11,643 bases of DNA, from positions 1 to 11,643 of the forward strand of contig DAOUAM010000081.1 in the NCBI GenBank assembly GCA_034433305.1, written 5' to 3'. Each line of letters starts with the position of its first letter. Positions within the stretch are counted from its first letter, which is position 1. Shown here piece by piece: positions 1 through 6,131 of the stretch. The notes under the pieces are model-generated. The model was not told where the DNA came from, did no database searches, and worked only from the letters and a program-made list of their open reading frames with translations. The position numbers and the translations under genes are program-made. This stretch comes from DAOUAM01 sp034433305 (GTDB lineage: Bacteria; Chloroflexota; Dehalococcoidia; Lucifugimonadales; DAOUAM01).

Positions 1-38
1 TGATGGGGCTGAGTGGGGCCGGCACTGGAGGCAGGCGG

Positions 39-1781
39 TCACTTCCTGGCCTGGGCCTCGGAGAGTATCCTGGCTTTCAGGTCGGCCAGAGACACGGAGC
101 CCAGGTCCTCGCCGGAGCGCAGCCGCACGGCGACCGCTCCGGCGGCCGCCTCTCTGTCTCCCACAATGAGCATGTAGGGTACCTTCTGGAGCTGCGCCTC
201 CCGTATGCGGGCGTTCATGCGCTCATTGCGAGCGTCGGTATGCACGCGTACCCCGGCCTGGGCCAGTTCCGCCGCCACGTGGCTGGCGTACTCCTGGTGC
301 CGGTCGGCGATGGGTATTACTATGGCCTGCACCGGCGCGAGCCAGGTGGGGAAGGCGCCGCCATAGTGCTCTATGAGCACACCCATGAACCGCTCCACGG
401 AACCCAGCAGGGCGCGATGGACCATGTACGGCTGGTGCTCCTTGCCGTCCTCGCCTACATAGGTCAGCCCGAAGCGCTCGGGCATGTTGAAGTCGAACTG
501 CACCGTCGTGCACTGCCACATGCGCCCGATGGCGTCCTGTATCTGGATGTCAATTTTTGGCCCGTAGAAGGCGCCACCGCCCTCGTCCACGTCGTATTCC
601 ATGCCCCGGCGTTCCAGTGTGCGGCGCAGCGACTCGGTCGCCAGCTCCCAGCGCTCGGCGCTGCCCACCGCCTTTTCCGGCCTGGTGGACAGCAGCACCC
701 GGAAGTCCTTGAATTCGAAGGCGCTAAGCACGACGAAGGTCAGGTCCAGCACGCCGTCTATCTCCGACTCCACCTGGTCGGGACGGCAGAAGATGTGGGC
801 GTCATCCTGGGTGAAGCCGCGCACCCGCATCAGTCCGTGGAGCACGCCGCCGCGCTCATACCGGTACACGGACCCCAGTTCGCCGATGCGCATGGGCAGG
901 TCGCGGTAGCTGCGCAGGGCCGTCTTGTAGTACATGATATGGAACGGGCAGTTCATGGGCTTGACGTAGTACTGCTGCTCGTCCATCTCCATGCTGGCGA
1001 ACATGTTTTCCTTGTAAAAGCCCAGATGGCCGCTGGTCTGCCAGAGAGTGGCGCGGCCCACGTGGGGCGTATAGACCAGGTCATAGCCGGCGCGCTGGTG
1101 CTCCCGCTTCCAGAAGTCCTCGATGGCCGCCCTGACCCTGGCCCCCTTGGGGTGCCAGATGATAAGGCCTGGCCCGACCTCCTCATGTATGGAGAACAGG
1201 TCCAGTTCCTTACCCAACACTCTATGGTCGCGGCGCCTGGCCTCTTCCAGCCGGTGCAGATAGTCGTCCAGGGCAGCCTGGGACTCGAAGGCGGTGCCAT
1301 AGATGCGCTGGAGCATGGGCCGGTGCTCATCCCCGCGCCAGTAGGCCCCGGCGACGCTCAGCAGCTTGAAGGCCGGAATCCTGCCCGTGGACGGCACGTG
1401 TGGCCCGGCGCACAGGTCCTCGAAGTCCCCGTGACGGTAGGTGGATATCGCCTCGGTTTCGGGGATCTCCTGGATAATCTCCTGCTTGAAGGGCTGGCCC
1501 GAGTTCATGGCCAGGGCCTGTTCCCTGGGGTACTCCCTGTACTCGAAGGGCAGGTCCCTGGCGATGGTCTCCCGCATGCGGCGCTCTATCTCCGCCAGGT
1601 CCTCGGGCGTGAAGGGCCTGGATACCAGGAAATCGTAGTAGAAGCCCTCGTCTGTTGGCGGCCCAACACCGAGCTTGGCGTCGGGGAACATCCTGGTGAC
1701 CACGTCGGCCATGACGTGGGCCGCCGAATGGCGAATGCGTCTGCGGAGTTCCGCAAGCTGTGGGTCAACTTTCAATGGCAT
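39..1781 (-). CDS. thrS: Threonyl-tRNA synthetase lacking the TGS domain
   Basis: This class II synthetase charges tRNA-Thr in the cytoplasm and edits misacylated Ser-tRNA-Thr. The chosen ATG gives 580 residues and is preceded by a GGGGG Shine-Dalgarno-like run about 10 nt upstream; an open frame continues 26 codons further but looks non-coding. The editing domain opens the protein: HSAAH at 18-22 and C124/H128 in CAGPH. The catalytic core follows, with motif 2 at about 306-320 (YRYERGG) and motif 3 at 455-464 (HRALLGSVER). The zinc ligands appear as C278 (MNCPF), H329 (DDAH) and H455. An anticodon-binding domain fills about 485-580. The usual N-terminal TGS domain of about 60 residues is absent, which matches short ThrRS forms known in some bacteria. 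Nothing intact is co-oriented upstream, so it is probably transcribed alone from the structured region beyond 1782. Confidence 0.97.
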   Translation of the reverse strand: MPLKVDPQLAELRRRIRHSAAHVMADVVTRMFPDAKLGVGPPTDEGFYYDFLVSRPFTPEDLAEIERRMRETIARDLPFEYREYPREQALAMNSGQPFKQEIIQEIPETEAISTYRHGDFEDLCAGPHVPSTGRIPAFKLLSVAGAYWRGDEHRPMLQRIYGTAFESQAALDDYLHRLEEARRRDHRVLGKELDLFSIHEEVGPGLIIWHPKGARVRAAIEDFWKREHQRAGYDLVYTPHVGRATLWQTSGHLGFYKENMFASMEMDEQQYYVKPMNCPFHIMYYKTALRSYRDLPMRIGELGSVYRYERGGVLHGLMRVRGFTQDDAHIFCRPDQVESEIDGVLDLTFVVLSAFEFKDFRVLLSTRPEKAVGSAERWELATESLRRTLERRGMEYDVDEGGGAFYGPKIDIQIQDAIGRMWQCTTVQFDFNMPERFGLTYVGEDGKEHQPYMVHRALLGSVERFMGVLIEHYGGAFPTWLAPVQAIVIPIADRHQEYASHVAAELAQAGVRVHTDARNERMNARIREAQLQKVPYMLIVGDREAAAGAVAVRLRSGEDLGSVSLADLKARILSEAQARK

Positions 1782-1837
1782 GTGAACAATACCCCCTGTT
1801 AGTGGACGTGGCAGTCCGGGCCAGGGGCCTGGACTGG

Positions 1838-2120
1838 CTAAGACGCGTGTCTCACGCAAAGGGAAACCTCCCGTGCTTGAGACGCAGGCACGGGAGGCTT
1901 CGTAGTCAACAGGGTGCTACGTCCGGGGGCTACTACGCGGTTCCCAAGTGGAACAGTCCTCACCAGTGGAGGTCTAGTGCTTGCTAACAAAGTAATTTTA
2001 ATCCCCTCCGCTAAGGCTGGTCAAGCTTGGACATCTCGTTACCTCCCCTGCTTGCCTGGGGCTTAAGGCAGGTGTACGTCTGTAGCCGGGTATCCTGACA
2101 GGAAGAGCCTATCCGACAAC
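1838..2120 (-). pseudogene. Decayed C-terminal tail resembling an IS200/IS605-type tnpB
   Basis: Two overlapping minus-strand reading blocks lack start codons. One ends at a stop at 2011-2013 (it reads ...YTCLKPQASRGGNEMSK). The other runs from 2020 to a stop at 1838-1840 and reads RPPLVRTVPLGN then STLLTTKPPVPAS. Together they look like one protein tail broken by a frameshift. The second block runs straight into a hairpin of the form GAAGCCTCCCG...CGGGAGGTTTC. That arrangement, with the end of tnpB overlapping a right-end hairpin, is typical of IS200/IS605 and IS1341-type elements. No RuvC motifs or zinc ribbon survive, so the assignment rests on tail composition and the hairpin. The alternative is a purely structured thrS leader RNA that happens to be open. 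This is a tentative call. Confidence 0.35.
1867..1897 (-). terminator. Hairpin upstream of thrS: IS right-end stem or attenuator-like terminator
   Basis: CCTCCCGTGC at 1867-1876 pairs perfectly with GCACGGGAGG at 1888-1897 across an 11-nt loop. On the minus strand the stem is followed by TTTCCCTTT. It lies 86 nt before the thrS start codon and is oriented so that it could attenuate thrS transcription. Its sequence is equally what one expects at the right end of an IS200/IS605-type element. The fold is seen directly; its function is inference. Confidence 0.5.
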
Positions 2121-2182
2121 CCGTTCGCACGTGTGATGCACCATGGAGGGACGACGACGCATGGCCTGCAAAACCCCTACCA

Positions 2183-2380
2183 GCCCTCTCTCTGGCTCTC
2201 CCCCAAAGGGGGCGAGGACCGTCCCTGCCCCCTGTGGGAGAAGGCCAGGAAGGGGGCCAGAGGCCAGCCCCCTCTCTGACTCTCCCCCAGAGGGGGCGAG
2301 AACCCTTCCTTCCCCCTGTGGGGGAAGGTCAGGAAGGGGGCCAACCACCAGCCCCCTCTCTGGCTCTCCCCCAAGGGGGC
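2183..2380. repeat. Tandem array of a GC-rich palindromic repeat, 84-bp period, 2.4 copies
   Basis: Copy A (2183-2258) and copy B (2267-2342) are near-identical 76-bp units, and a partial copy C (2351-2380) follows. The starts are spaced exactly 84 bp apart, with 8-bp spacers at 2259-2266 and 2343-2350. Each unit begins GCCCCCTCTCTGGCTCTCCC (or a close variant) and ends with its imperfect reverse complement, so one unit folds into a long hairpin. The centre contains two further short CCCCC/GGGGG palindromes. The same unit recurs at 9055-9128 and in part at 8943-8986. It looks like a dispersed palindromic or MITE-like element. Open frames across it are by-products of its composition. Confidence 0.85.
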
Positions 2381-2382
2381 TA

Positions 2383-2548
2383 CAGACTGGTGATGTGGAT
2401 GTACACCGTGGCTTTCTACCTGCTCGACCATGGCATTGCTGGCCTCAGGCCCGCCATGGGCCGCGCTGGTGCCGCTTATGCCCTCGTCGGTCTCCACCAC
2501 CACAATCACGTTGTCGTGCTTCATCACCGCGCCATCAGCCCCGTGGAA
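2383..2548 (-). pseudogene. Truncated N-terminal fragment resembling an enolase-superfamily (MR/MLE) protein
   Basis: The minus-strand frame entering after a stop at 2549-2551 reads FHGADGAVMKHDNVIVVVET and continues DEGISG, then HGGPEASNAMVEQ. A strand ending in V.VETDEGI.G is characteristic of the N-terminal capping domain of mandelate racemase/muconate lactonizing enzymes. That pattern normally lies 20-50 residues into a protein of about 380 residues. Here both the start and the whole catalytic barrel are missing. The similarity fades at about 2408, and the sequence then meets repeat copy C near 2380. I read it as a remnant cut off by the repeat array. It could instead be a chance open frame, since it is only about 50 codons long. 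Confidence 0.4.
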
Positions 2549-2573
2549 CTAGCGGGGCGCCGGCCGCTGCTGA

Positions 2574-2602
2574 TTGACGCAGGCAGCGGCAAACGCTAGT
2601 AT
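2574..2602 (+). promoter_or_regulatory. Sigma-70-like promoter for the alcohol dehydrogenase
   Basis: TTGACG (2574-2579) and TAGTAT (2597-2602) are separated by exactly 17 nt and lie about 60 nt upstream of the dehydrogenase ATG. They match the consensus at 5/6 and 4/6 positions. The predicted start is near 2609, leaving a leader of about 53 nt. Confidence 0.5.
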
Positions 2603-2661
2603 TCGATAAGCACATAGCAGGAACGCAGGCGCGGGACGCGCCAGGCACACGAGGAGAGGGT

Positions 2662-3711
2662 ATGAAGACCATCGCAGCCATCCACCTTACCCATGGCCAG
2701 CCGCTTGTCGTTGACGAGCTGGAGGTCCCGGACCCCAAGCCCGACCAGGTGCTGGTCAAGCTGTTTTCCAGCGGCATCTGCCACTCGCAGCTCCACCAGA
2801 TGCACAACCCGGAAATGAAGCGCCCCATGGTGCTGGGCCACGAGGGGACTGGCGTCGTCACCAGGGTAGGGCGCAACGTCAAGCACCTGAAGGAAGGCGA
2901 CCACGCCATCGTCACCTGGGTCCCGCGCACGCCCATCAGGGGCAGGCCCGTCCCGCAGCCCACGGGCGTCACCTACCACGAGGAGGTAGTCCACGGCAAT
3001 GTGTACACCTGGGGCCAGGACGTGCTCACCAGCGCAGAGTACGTTATTCCCATCTCCAGGGACGACCCCACCGATGTCAGCTCCATTGTCGGCTGCGCGG
3101 TGCTGACCGGGGCCGGGGCCGTCCTGAACACGGCGAGGGTGCGCCCTGGCAACTCGGTGGCCGTCTTTGGAGTGGGCGGCGTCGGGCTTTCCGCCATCTG
3201 CATGGCTGCCATTCTGGAGGCTTACCCTATCATCGCCGTGGACCTGAAGGACGACAAGCTGGAGTTTGCCAAGCAGTTCGGGGCGACCCACGGCGTCAAT
3301 GCCTCCAGGGAGGACCCGGTGAAGGCCATTCACGAGATCACCAGTGGCGGTGTGGACTTCGCCTTTGACGCCATCGGCGTCCGCAAGACCACGGAGCAGA
3401 TCCTGCCGGCGACCCGTGGTGGCGGCCCTGGCGCCGACAACCACGGCGGCATGGCCGTGCTCATCGGCATGCCTGGCAAGGAGATGACTATTGACCCGGG
3501 CCTGTTCATGTTCCACCAGCGCCAGTACCGGGGCAGCCTGGGCGCGACCTACCCAGAGAAGGACTTCCCCATGTTCCTGCGCTGGCACAGGGAGGGCAAG
3601 TTCCCCCTGGACAAGCTGGTAACCCGCCGCTACAAGCTGGAGGATATCAACGAGGCCTGCGACGCCCTCCAGTCCGGCGAGATACTGGGCCGGGCCATAA
3701 TCGAGTACTAG
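2662..3711 (+). CDS. Zinc-type medium-chain alcohol dehydrogenase without the structural zinc site
   Basis: This is a medium-chain dehydrogenase/reductase that probably oxidises an alcohol or reduces an aldehyde with NAD(H); its substrate cannot be told from sequence. The 349-residue protein follows a GAGGAGAGGG ribosome-binding site. Catalytic-zinc positions are present: C40 in SGICHS, H60/E61 in GHEGTG and C145 in VGCAV. The Rossmann fold carries GVGGVG at 170-175 and D194 at the end of the second strand, favouring NAD over NADP. Family relatives hold a second, structural zinc with four cysteines around residues 90-110; here that stretch (PRTPIRGRPVPQP) has none. The C-terminal pattern resembles class III/NDMA-dependent relatives. 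It has its own promoter and a strong terminator, so it is monocistronic. The enzyme family is certain; the specific function is not. Confidence 0.9.
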   Translation: MKTIAAIHLTHGQPLVVDELEVPDPKPDQVLVKLFSSGICHSQLHQMHNPEMKRPMVLGHEGTGVVTRVGRNVKHLKEGDHAIVTWVPRTPIRGRPVPQPTGVTYHEEVVHGNVYTWGQDVLTSAEYVIPISRDDPTDVSSIVGCAVLTGAGAVLNTARVRPGNSVAVFGVGGVGLSAICMAAILEAYPIIAVDLKDDKLEFAKQFGATHGVNASREDPVKAIHEITSGGVDFAFDAIGVRKTTEQILPATRGGGPGADNHGGMAVLIGMPGKEMTIDPGLFMFHQRQYRGSLGATYPEKDFPMFLRWHREGKFPLDKLVTRRYKLEDINEACDALQSGEILGRAIIEY

Positions 3712-3735
3712 GGCGAAGCCGTCCTGAGGACGCGC

Positions 3736-3767
3736 AGGGCCATCCCCACGGCCGTGGGGATGGCCCT
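3736..3767 (+). terminator. Intrinsic terminator of the alcohol dehydrogenase, perfect 32-bp palindrome
   Basis: The 32 bases are their own exact reverse complement (AGGGCCATCCCCACGG and its mirror). They form a stem of about 14 bp with a small GGCC loop, followed by TTTC on the plus strand. The palindrome starts 25 nt after the dehydrogenase stop. The minus-strand side has no T run, so it probably serves the plus strand mainly. Confidence 0.75.
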
Positions 3768-3817
3768 TTCATGACATTCGGCCCCTGCCCTTGCAGGGCT
3801 GGCCGCAGGCGGCGGGC

Positions 3818-4300
3818 TTACGTCCGGCCCCTGGGGATGGCAGCCCTGGCGATGGACAGGAGTTCTTCATCTGGCCGCTCCAGGTCCACCGGCTCGCCGT
3901 GGGGCTGGGGCACCGGGAAGCCCGTCTTGTAATACACTTCTATGGTGTTGTCCTCGGGGTCCAGGGCGTACATGCCGAAGGCGTTGCCATGGCTGACGAC
4001 GCGCTGTATCCTGACCCCTTCCTTCTGGAAAAGGCGGTAGAAGGCCTTTAGCTCGGCCAGCGACCCGACCTTGAAGGAGATCTGCTGAATGACCCTGGCG
4101 CCAGGAGGGGCATCGCGGCCCTTCATGAGCACGAACTCGTGGTGCTCGTCCTCAGGCCTGGCGCTGAGAAAGACCATGCCCCGCTTCTCCAGGTCCTCGT
4201 CCGTGACCTGGAGGCCCATGACCCGCGTGTAGAAGTCGCGCTGTTTCATGAGGTCCCGCACGTATATCCCGACGTGGCCCAGCCCTTCCAACCGAGGCAT
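3818..4300 (-). CDS. VOC-fold protein (glyoxalase/extradiol dioxygenase superfamily)
   Basis: A 160-residue protein of the vicinal oxygen chelate superfamily, with the typical paired beta-alpha-beta-beta-beta halves. The first half begins GLGHVGIYVRDL and runs through RDFYTRVMGL; the second includes GNAFGMYALDPEDNTIEVYY. Likely metal ligands are H9, E55 (HHEFVLM) and E121 (NTIEV). The remaining position, His in glyoxalase I and in extradiol dioxygenases, appears to be Q73 in QQISFKV. A strong GAGGAGGTG ribosome-binding site lies about 7 nt before the ATG. It starts 31 nt after the ThuA-like gene and is very likely co-transcribed with it. Members include glyoxalases, ring-cleaving dioxygenases, epimerases and resistance proteins; the sequence does not decide among them. 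Confidence 0.9.
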   Translation of the reverse strand: MPRLEGLGHVGIYVRDLMKQRDFYTRVMGLQVTDEDLEKRGMVFLSARPEDEHHEFVLMKGRDAPPGARVIQQISFKVGSLAELKAFYRLFQKEGVRIQRVVSHGNAFGMYALDPEDNTIEVYYKTGFPVPQPHGEPVDLERPDEELLSIARAAIPRGRT

Positions 4301-4331
4301 AGCTTCACCTCCTCATAGACTGCCGCCGGGC

Positions 4332-5009
4332 TCAGTCCCTGGAAGTCACCCACTTGACCCCATTGAGCACCAGGCGCTGGAAGCCTGGCGTCTGGAAGCT
4401 AAGCCCATTGTGCCCGAGAGTGGTACAGAACACCCTGCCGTTGCCATAGCGCCGCGTCCAGGCCATGGGATAGGTCCCGCCTTTCATCAGGGTGGGCTTG
4501 CCGCCCCACGGGTGCGTGCCCTCCACCAGGTCCGCCGTCAGGAAGACATCGTTCCCCGGCTTGAACGCAAGCTGGATGTATAGCTCATCGTTGGTCACGA
4601 AGTCGGTCAGCCCCTCGGCACAGGGGTGCTCGGTGTTCTTGACGTTGACACTGAACTGGCCGTAGGGCGGGTGACAACTGGAGCCAGTGACCCAGCCACC
4701 GCCGGTGACATCATGGTATTCGGGCCAGGTCTCCGGGCGGCAGCCAGAAATGTGGATGCAGACGAAGCCCCTTCCGCCGCCGACGAACTGGGTCAGGCCA
4801 ATCTGCTCGTCCTTCTTGAGGGTCATGTCGCCCTCGCGGCGCGTGTTGAACACCAGGGCCTCGTAGGCGCTCATCTTGCTGCTGGACGCCAGGATGCTGG
4901 CATCCTCCGTCACCGTCACCTTGTGGCCTGCCGCCTCAAGGAACTCCACCAGTACCGGCGTGCTCTCGTGGTAGGGGTGCCTGCCGCCGGAAACAACGAG
5001 CAGGTTCAT
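4332..5009 (-). CDS. ThuA-like domain protein (trehalose-utilisation family)
   Basis: A 225-residue protein of the ThuA-like family, which has a class I glutamine amidotransferase-like fold. ThuA itself is tied to trehalose catabolism in rhizobia, but most members have no assigned reaction. Family-like features are the opening strand MNLLVVSGGRHPYHES, GRGFVCIH at 79-86, NDELY at 140-144, and PMAWTRRYGNGRVFCTTLGH at 181-200. No signal peptide or membrane segment is visible, so it is probably cytoplasmic. An AGGAGG site 5 nt before the ATG fixes the start, and a promoter lies about 45-70 nt upstream. It leads a two-gene operon with the VOC-fold protein, which hints at processing of a small sugar-like or oxygenated substrate. 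That role is inference. Confidence 0.88.
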   Translation of the reverse strand: MNLLVVSGGRHPYHESTPVLVEFLEAAGHKVTVTEDASILASSSKMSAYEALVFNTRREGDMTLKKDEQIGLTQFVGGGRGFVCIHISGCRPETWPEYHDVTGGGWVTGSSCHPPYGQFSVNVKNTEHPCAEGLTDFVTNDELYIQLAFKPGNDVFLTADLVEGTHPWGGKPTLMKGGTYPMAWTRRYGNGRVFCTTLGHNGLSFQTPGFQRLVLNGVKWVTSRD

Positions 5010-5050
5010 GCATGCCTCCTGTGGGGCCGACTCGCCCGTGAAGTGATTGG

Positions 5051-5079
5051 AGTCTATACCAACGCCCTGGAGAGGTCAA
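5051..5079 (-). promoter_or_regulatory. Sigma-70-like promoter for the ThuA-like/VOC operon
   Basis: On the minus strand, TTGACC (5074-5079) and TAGACT (5051-5056) are separated by 17 nt. They lie 42-70 nt upstream of the ThuA-like start codon. The matches are 5/6 and 4/6 to consensus. Confidence 0.5.
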
Positions 5080-5690
5080 TCGGGGCTTCTGGCTGCCACT
5101 TCCCATGCAAAAGAGGGTACATTTGTCAGCCTCTGGCTGGGAATAAAGTACCAGACAAATTACCAATCCATGGCCCTAGAATTGACTGACCCAGGTAACA
5201 GACAGAGCGTGGAGGGTGAGGGCGAGTGGCAAACAGGCTGTGTTACCTCTCCGACGGGGCCGCTGGCGGTGGTACTGGTGGGCCGGGCAATGCCGCGACC
5301 GCTCCAGGGTGTCCGGTGTCCCGGTCCGCTTGCTGGTGCGACAGGCACAGGGCCATCCCTGCCGCCGTGGGAAGGGCCGGTAGCGCGGGCCTCGCTGGTG
5401 CGATAGCAAGGGTGGCCGCGTCTCTAACGCGCTTGACACTCTCGTGTCATATCTTGTCACTCCAAAATCGCATTCCTTAAACTGACTGTTCCCTCGTCTG
5501 TTCACTGGCTAGCTCTAGTCTCTAATTATGGAGTCCACTGGCCATGGCGTAGTCAGCTTGTAAGGTGCCTCTGTGTACCAGGCGTACTCGCTCCGCATGC
5601 CGCCGCGAGGTCGGTGCCGTGGACGGGCCATCTGGATAGTCTCATTCAATGGCTGGGATGGGGATGCAATGTGGAAGGGGAAAGACGAGG
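5080..5690. other. Long intergenic region with short palindromes and no recognisable gene
   Basis: No frame here gives a protein I recognise, and the short open frames lack convincing ribosome-binding sites. Visible structure includes a bulged inverted repeat 5116-5127/5154-5164 (ATTTGTC...GACAAAT) enclosing a CAGCC-TCT-GGCTG hairpin at 5127-5139. An 8-bp inverted repeat AGGTAACA/TGTTACCT lies at 5193-5200/5241-5248. A 13-nt direct repeat GCTGGTGCGAYAG lies at 5332-5344 and 5394-5406. A perfect palindrome TGACAC-TCTC-GTGTCA lies at 5434-5449. These may be operators, or scars of lost genes. Confidence 0.5.
5434..5449. promoter_or_regulatory. Operator-like palindrome TGACAC-N4-GTGTCA
   Basis: Two perfect 6-bp arms around TCTC form a 16-bp inverted repeat. 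It begins within TTGACA and lies about 240 nt upstream of the receiver gene. The size and symmetry suit a dimeric regulator. No well-spaced -10 accompanies the TTGACA, so a promoter here is not supported. Confidence 0.3.
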
Positions 5691-6131
5691 ATGGAGCAAG
5701 CTACAGTGCGGAAAGGGCTTATACTGGTCATAGATGACGAGCCACTGGTACGGGAACTGCTGGTGACAGTGTTGAACGAAGCCGGTTACGATACCCACGA
5801 TACCCCCGACGCCAGGGAAGCCCTGGGAATGGTGGAGCGCACCGACTACGACATGCTGGTAGTGGACATTAACATGCCTGGCATGGACGGCAAGGCCTTC
5901 TACCAGGCCCTTGCCCTGCTGGCGCCCGGCATGGCCTCCAGGACCGTCTTTGTCACTGGCGATGTGGGGAACCCCATTACCAGGGACTTCCTGCTGACGG
6001 CCGGGCGACCCGTCATAGCCAAGCCTTTTGACATTTCGGCGCTGGAGAAGCTGATAGCCCACGAGCTGGAGCAGCACCAGCGGGCGACTAGCCCCTGCCC
6101 AGACTCTTCTGAGCTCCCTCTTCAGCTATAG
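5691..6131 (+). CDS. Stand-alone response-regulator receiver (CheY-like)
   Basis: A 146-residue single-domain receiver of a phosphorelay. The ATG before EQATVRKGLILVIDDEP was chosen because the receiver fold begins there and an AAGGGGAAA stretch lies upstream; an in-frame start 42 nt earlier only adds an unstructured tail. Acidic-pocket residues are D15/D16 (VIDDEP). The phospho-acceptor is D59 (VVDINMPGMDG), with T89 (VFVTGD) and K111 (IAKPFD) completing the site. After the receiver there are only about 20 residues, so no DNA-binding or enzymatic output is present. It should act through a partner or as a phosphate shuttle. No histidine kinase is adjacent. Its 3' end overlaps the convergent HAD gene by 44 bp. 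Confidence 0.92.
   Translation: MEQATVRKGLILVIDDEPLVRELLVTVLNEAGYDTHDTPDAREALGMVERTDYDMLVVDINMPGMDGKAFYQALALLAPGMASRTVFVTGDVGNPITRDFLLTAGRPVIAKPFDISALEKLIAHELEQHQRATSPCPDSSELPLQL

Noticed and set aside
3..1802. Long plus-strand open frame of 599 codons
   Set aside because: It is the antisense shadow of thrS in GC-rich DNA, without recognisable domains; thrS has all its catalytic motifs on the other strand.
1838..2000. T-box riboswitch controlling thrS, from minus-strand GGGAACCGCG plus a downstream terminator-like hairpin
   Set aside because: The position is right and 9 of 10 core bases fit, but the AGGGTGG 5' part and the complementary CGTCC strand of the antiterminator are missing, and I cannot build a Stem I with a Thr specifier. 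Kept only as an alternative to test.
2183..2380. CRISPR array
   Set aside because: The repeat units are 76 bp with 8-bp spacers, the reverse of CRISPR proportions, and no cas gene is nearby.
2143..2599. Open frames on both strands across the tandem repeat
   Set aside because: They consist of translated repeat units (recurring SLTLPQRG-like or GESQRGGW-like phrases) and have no support as genes.
5433..5460. Promoter for the receiver gene starting at TTGACA 5433-5438
   Set aside because: No acceptable -10 lies 16-18 nt downstream (the nearest, TATCTT, is at 11 nt), and the receiver start is about 250 nt away.
5176..5505. Possible genes in the intergenic region (109 codons minus; 84 and 119 codons plus)
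   Set aside because: Low-complexity products rich in Arg, Pro, Gly and Ser; overlapping frames on both strands; no convincing ribosome-binding site or recognisable motif.
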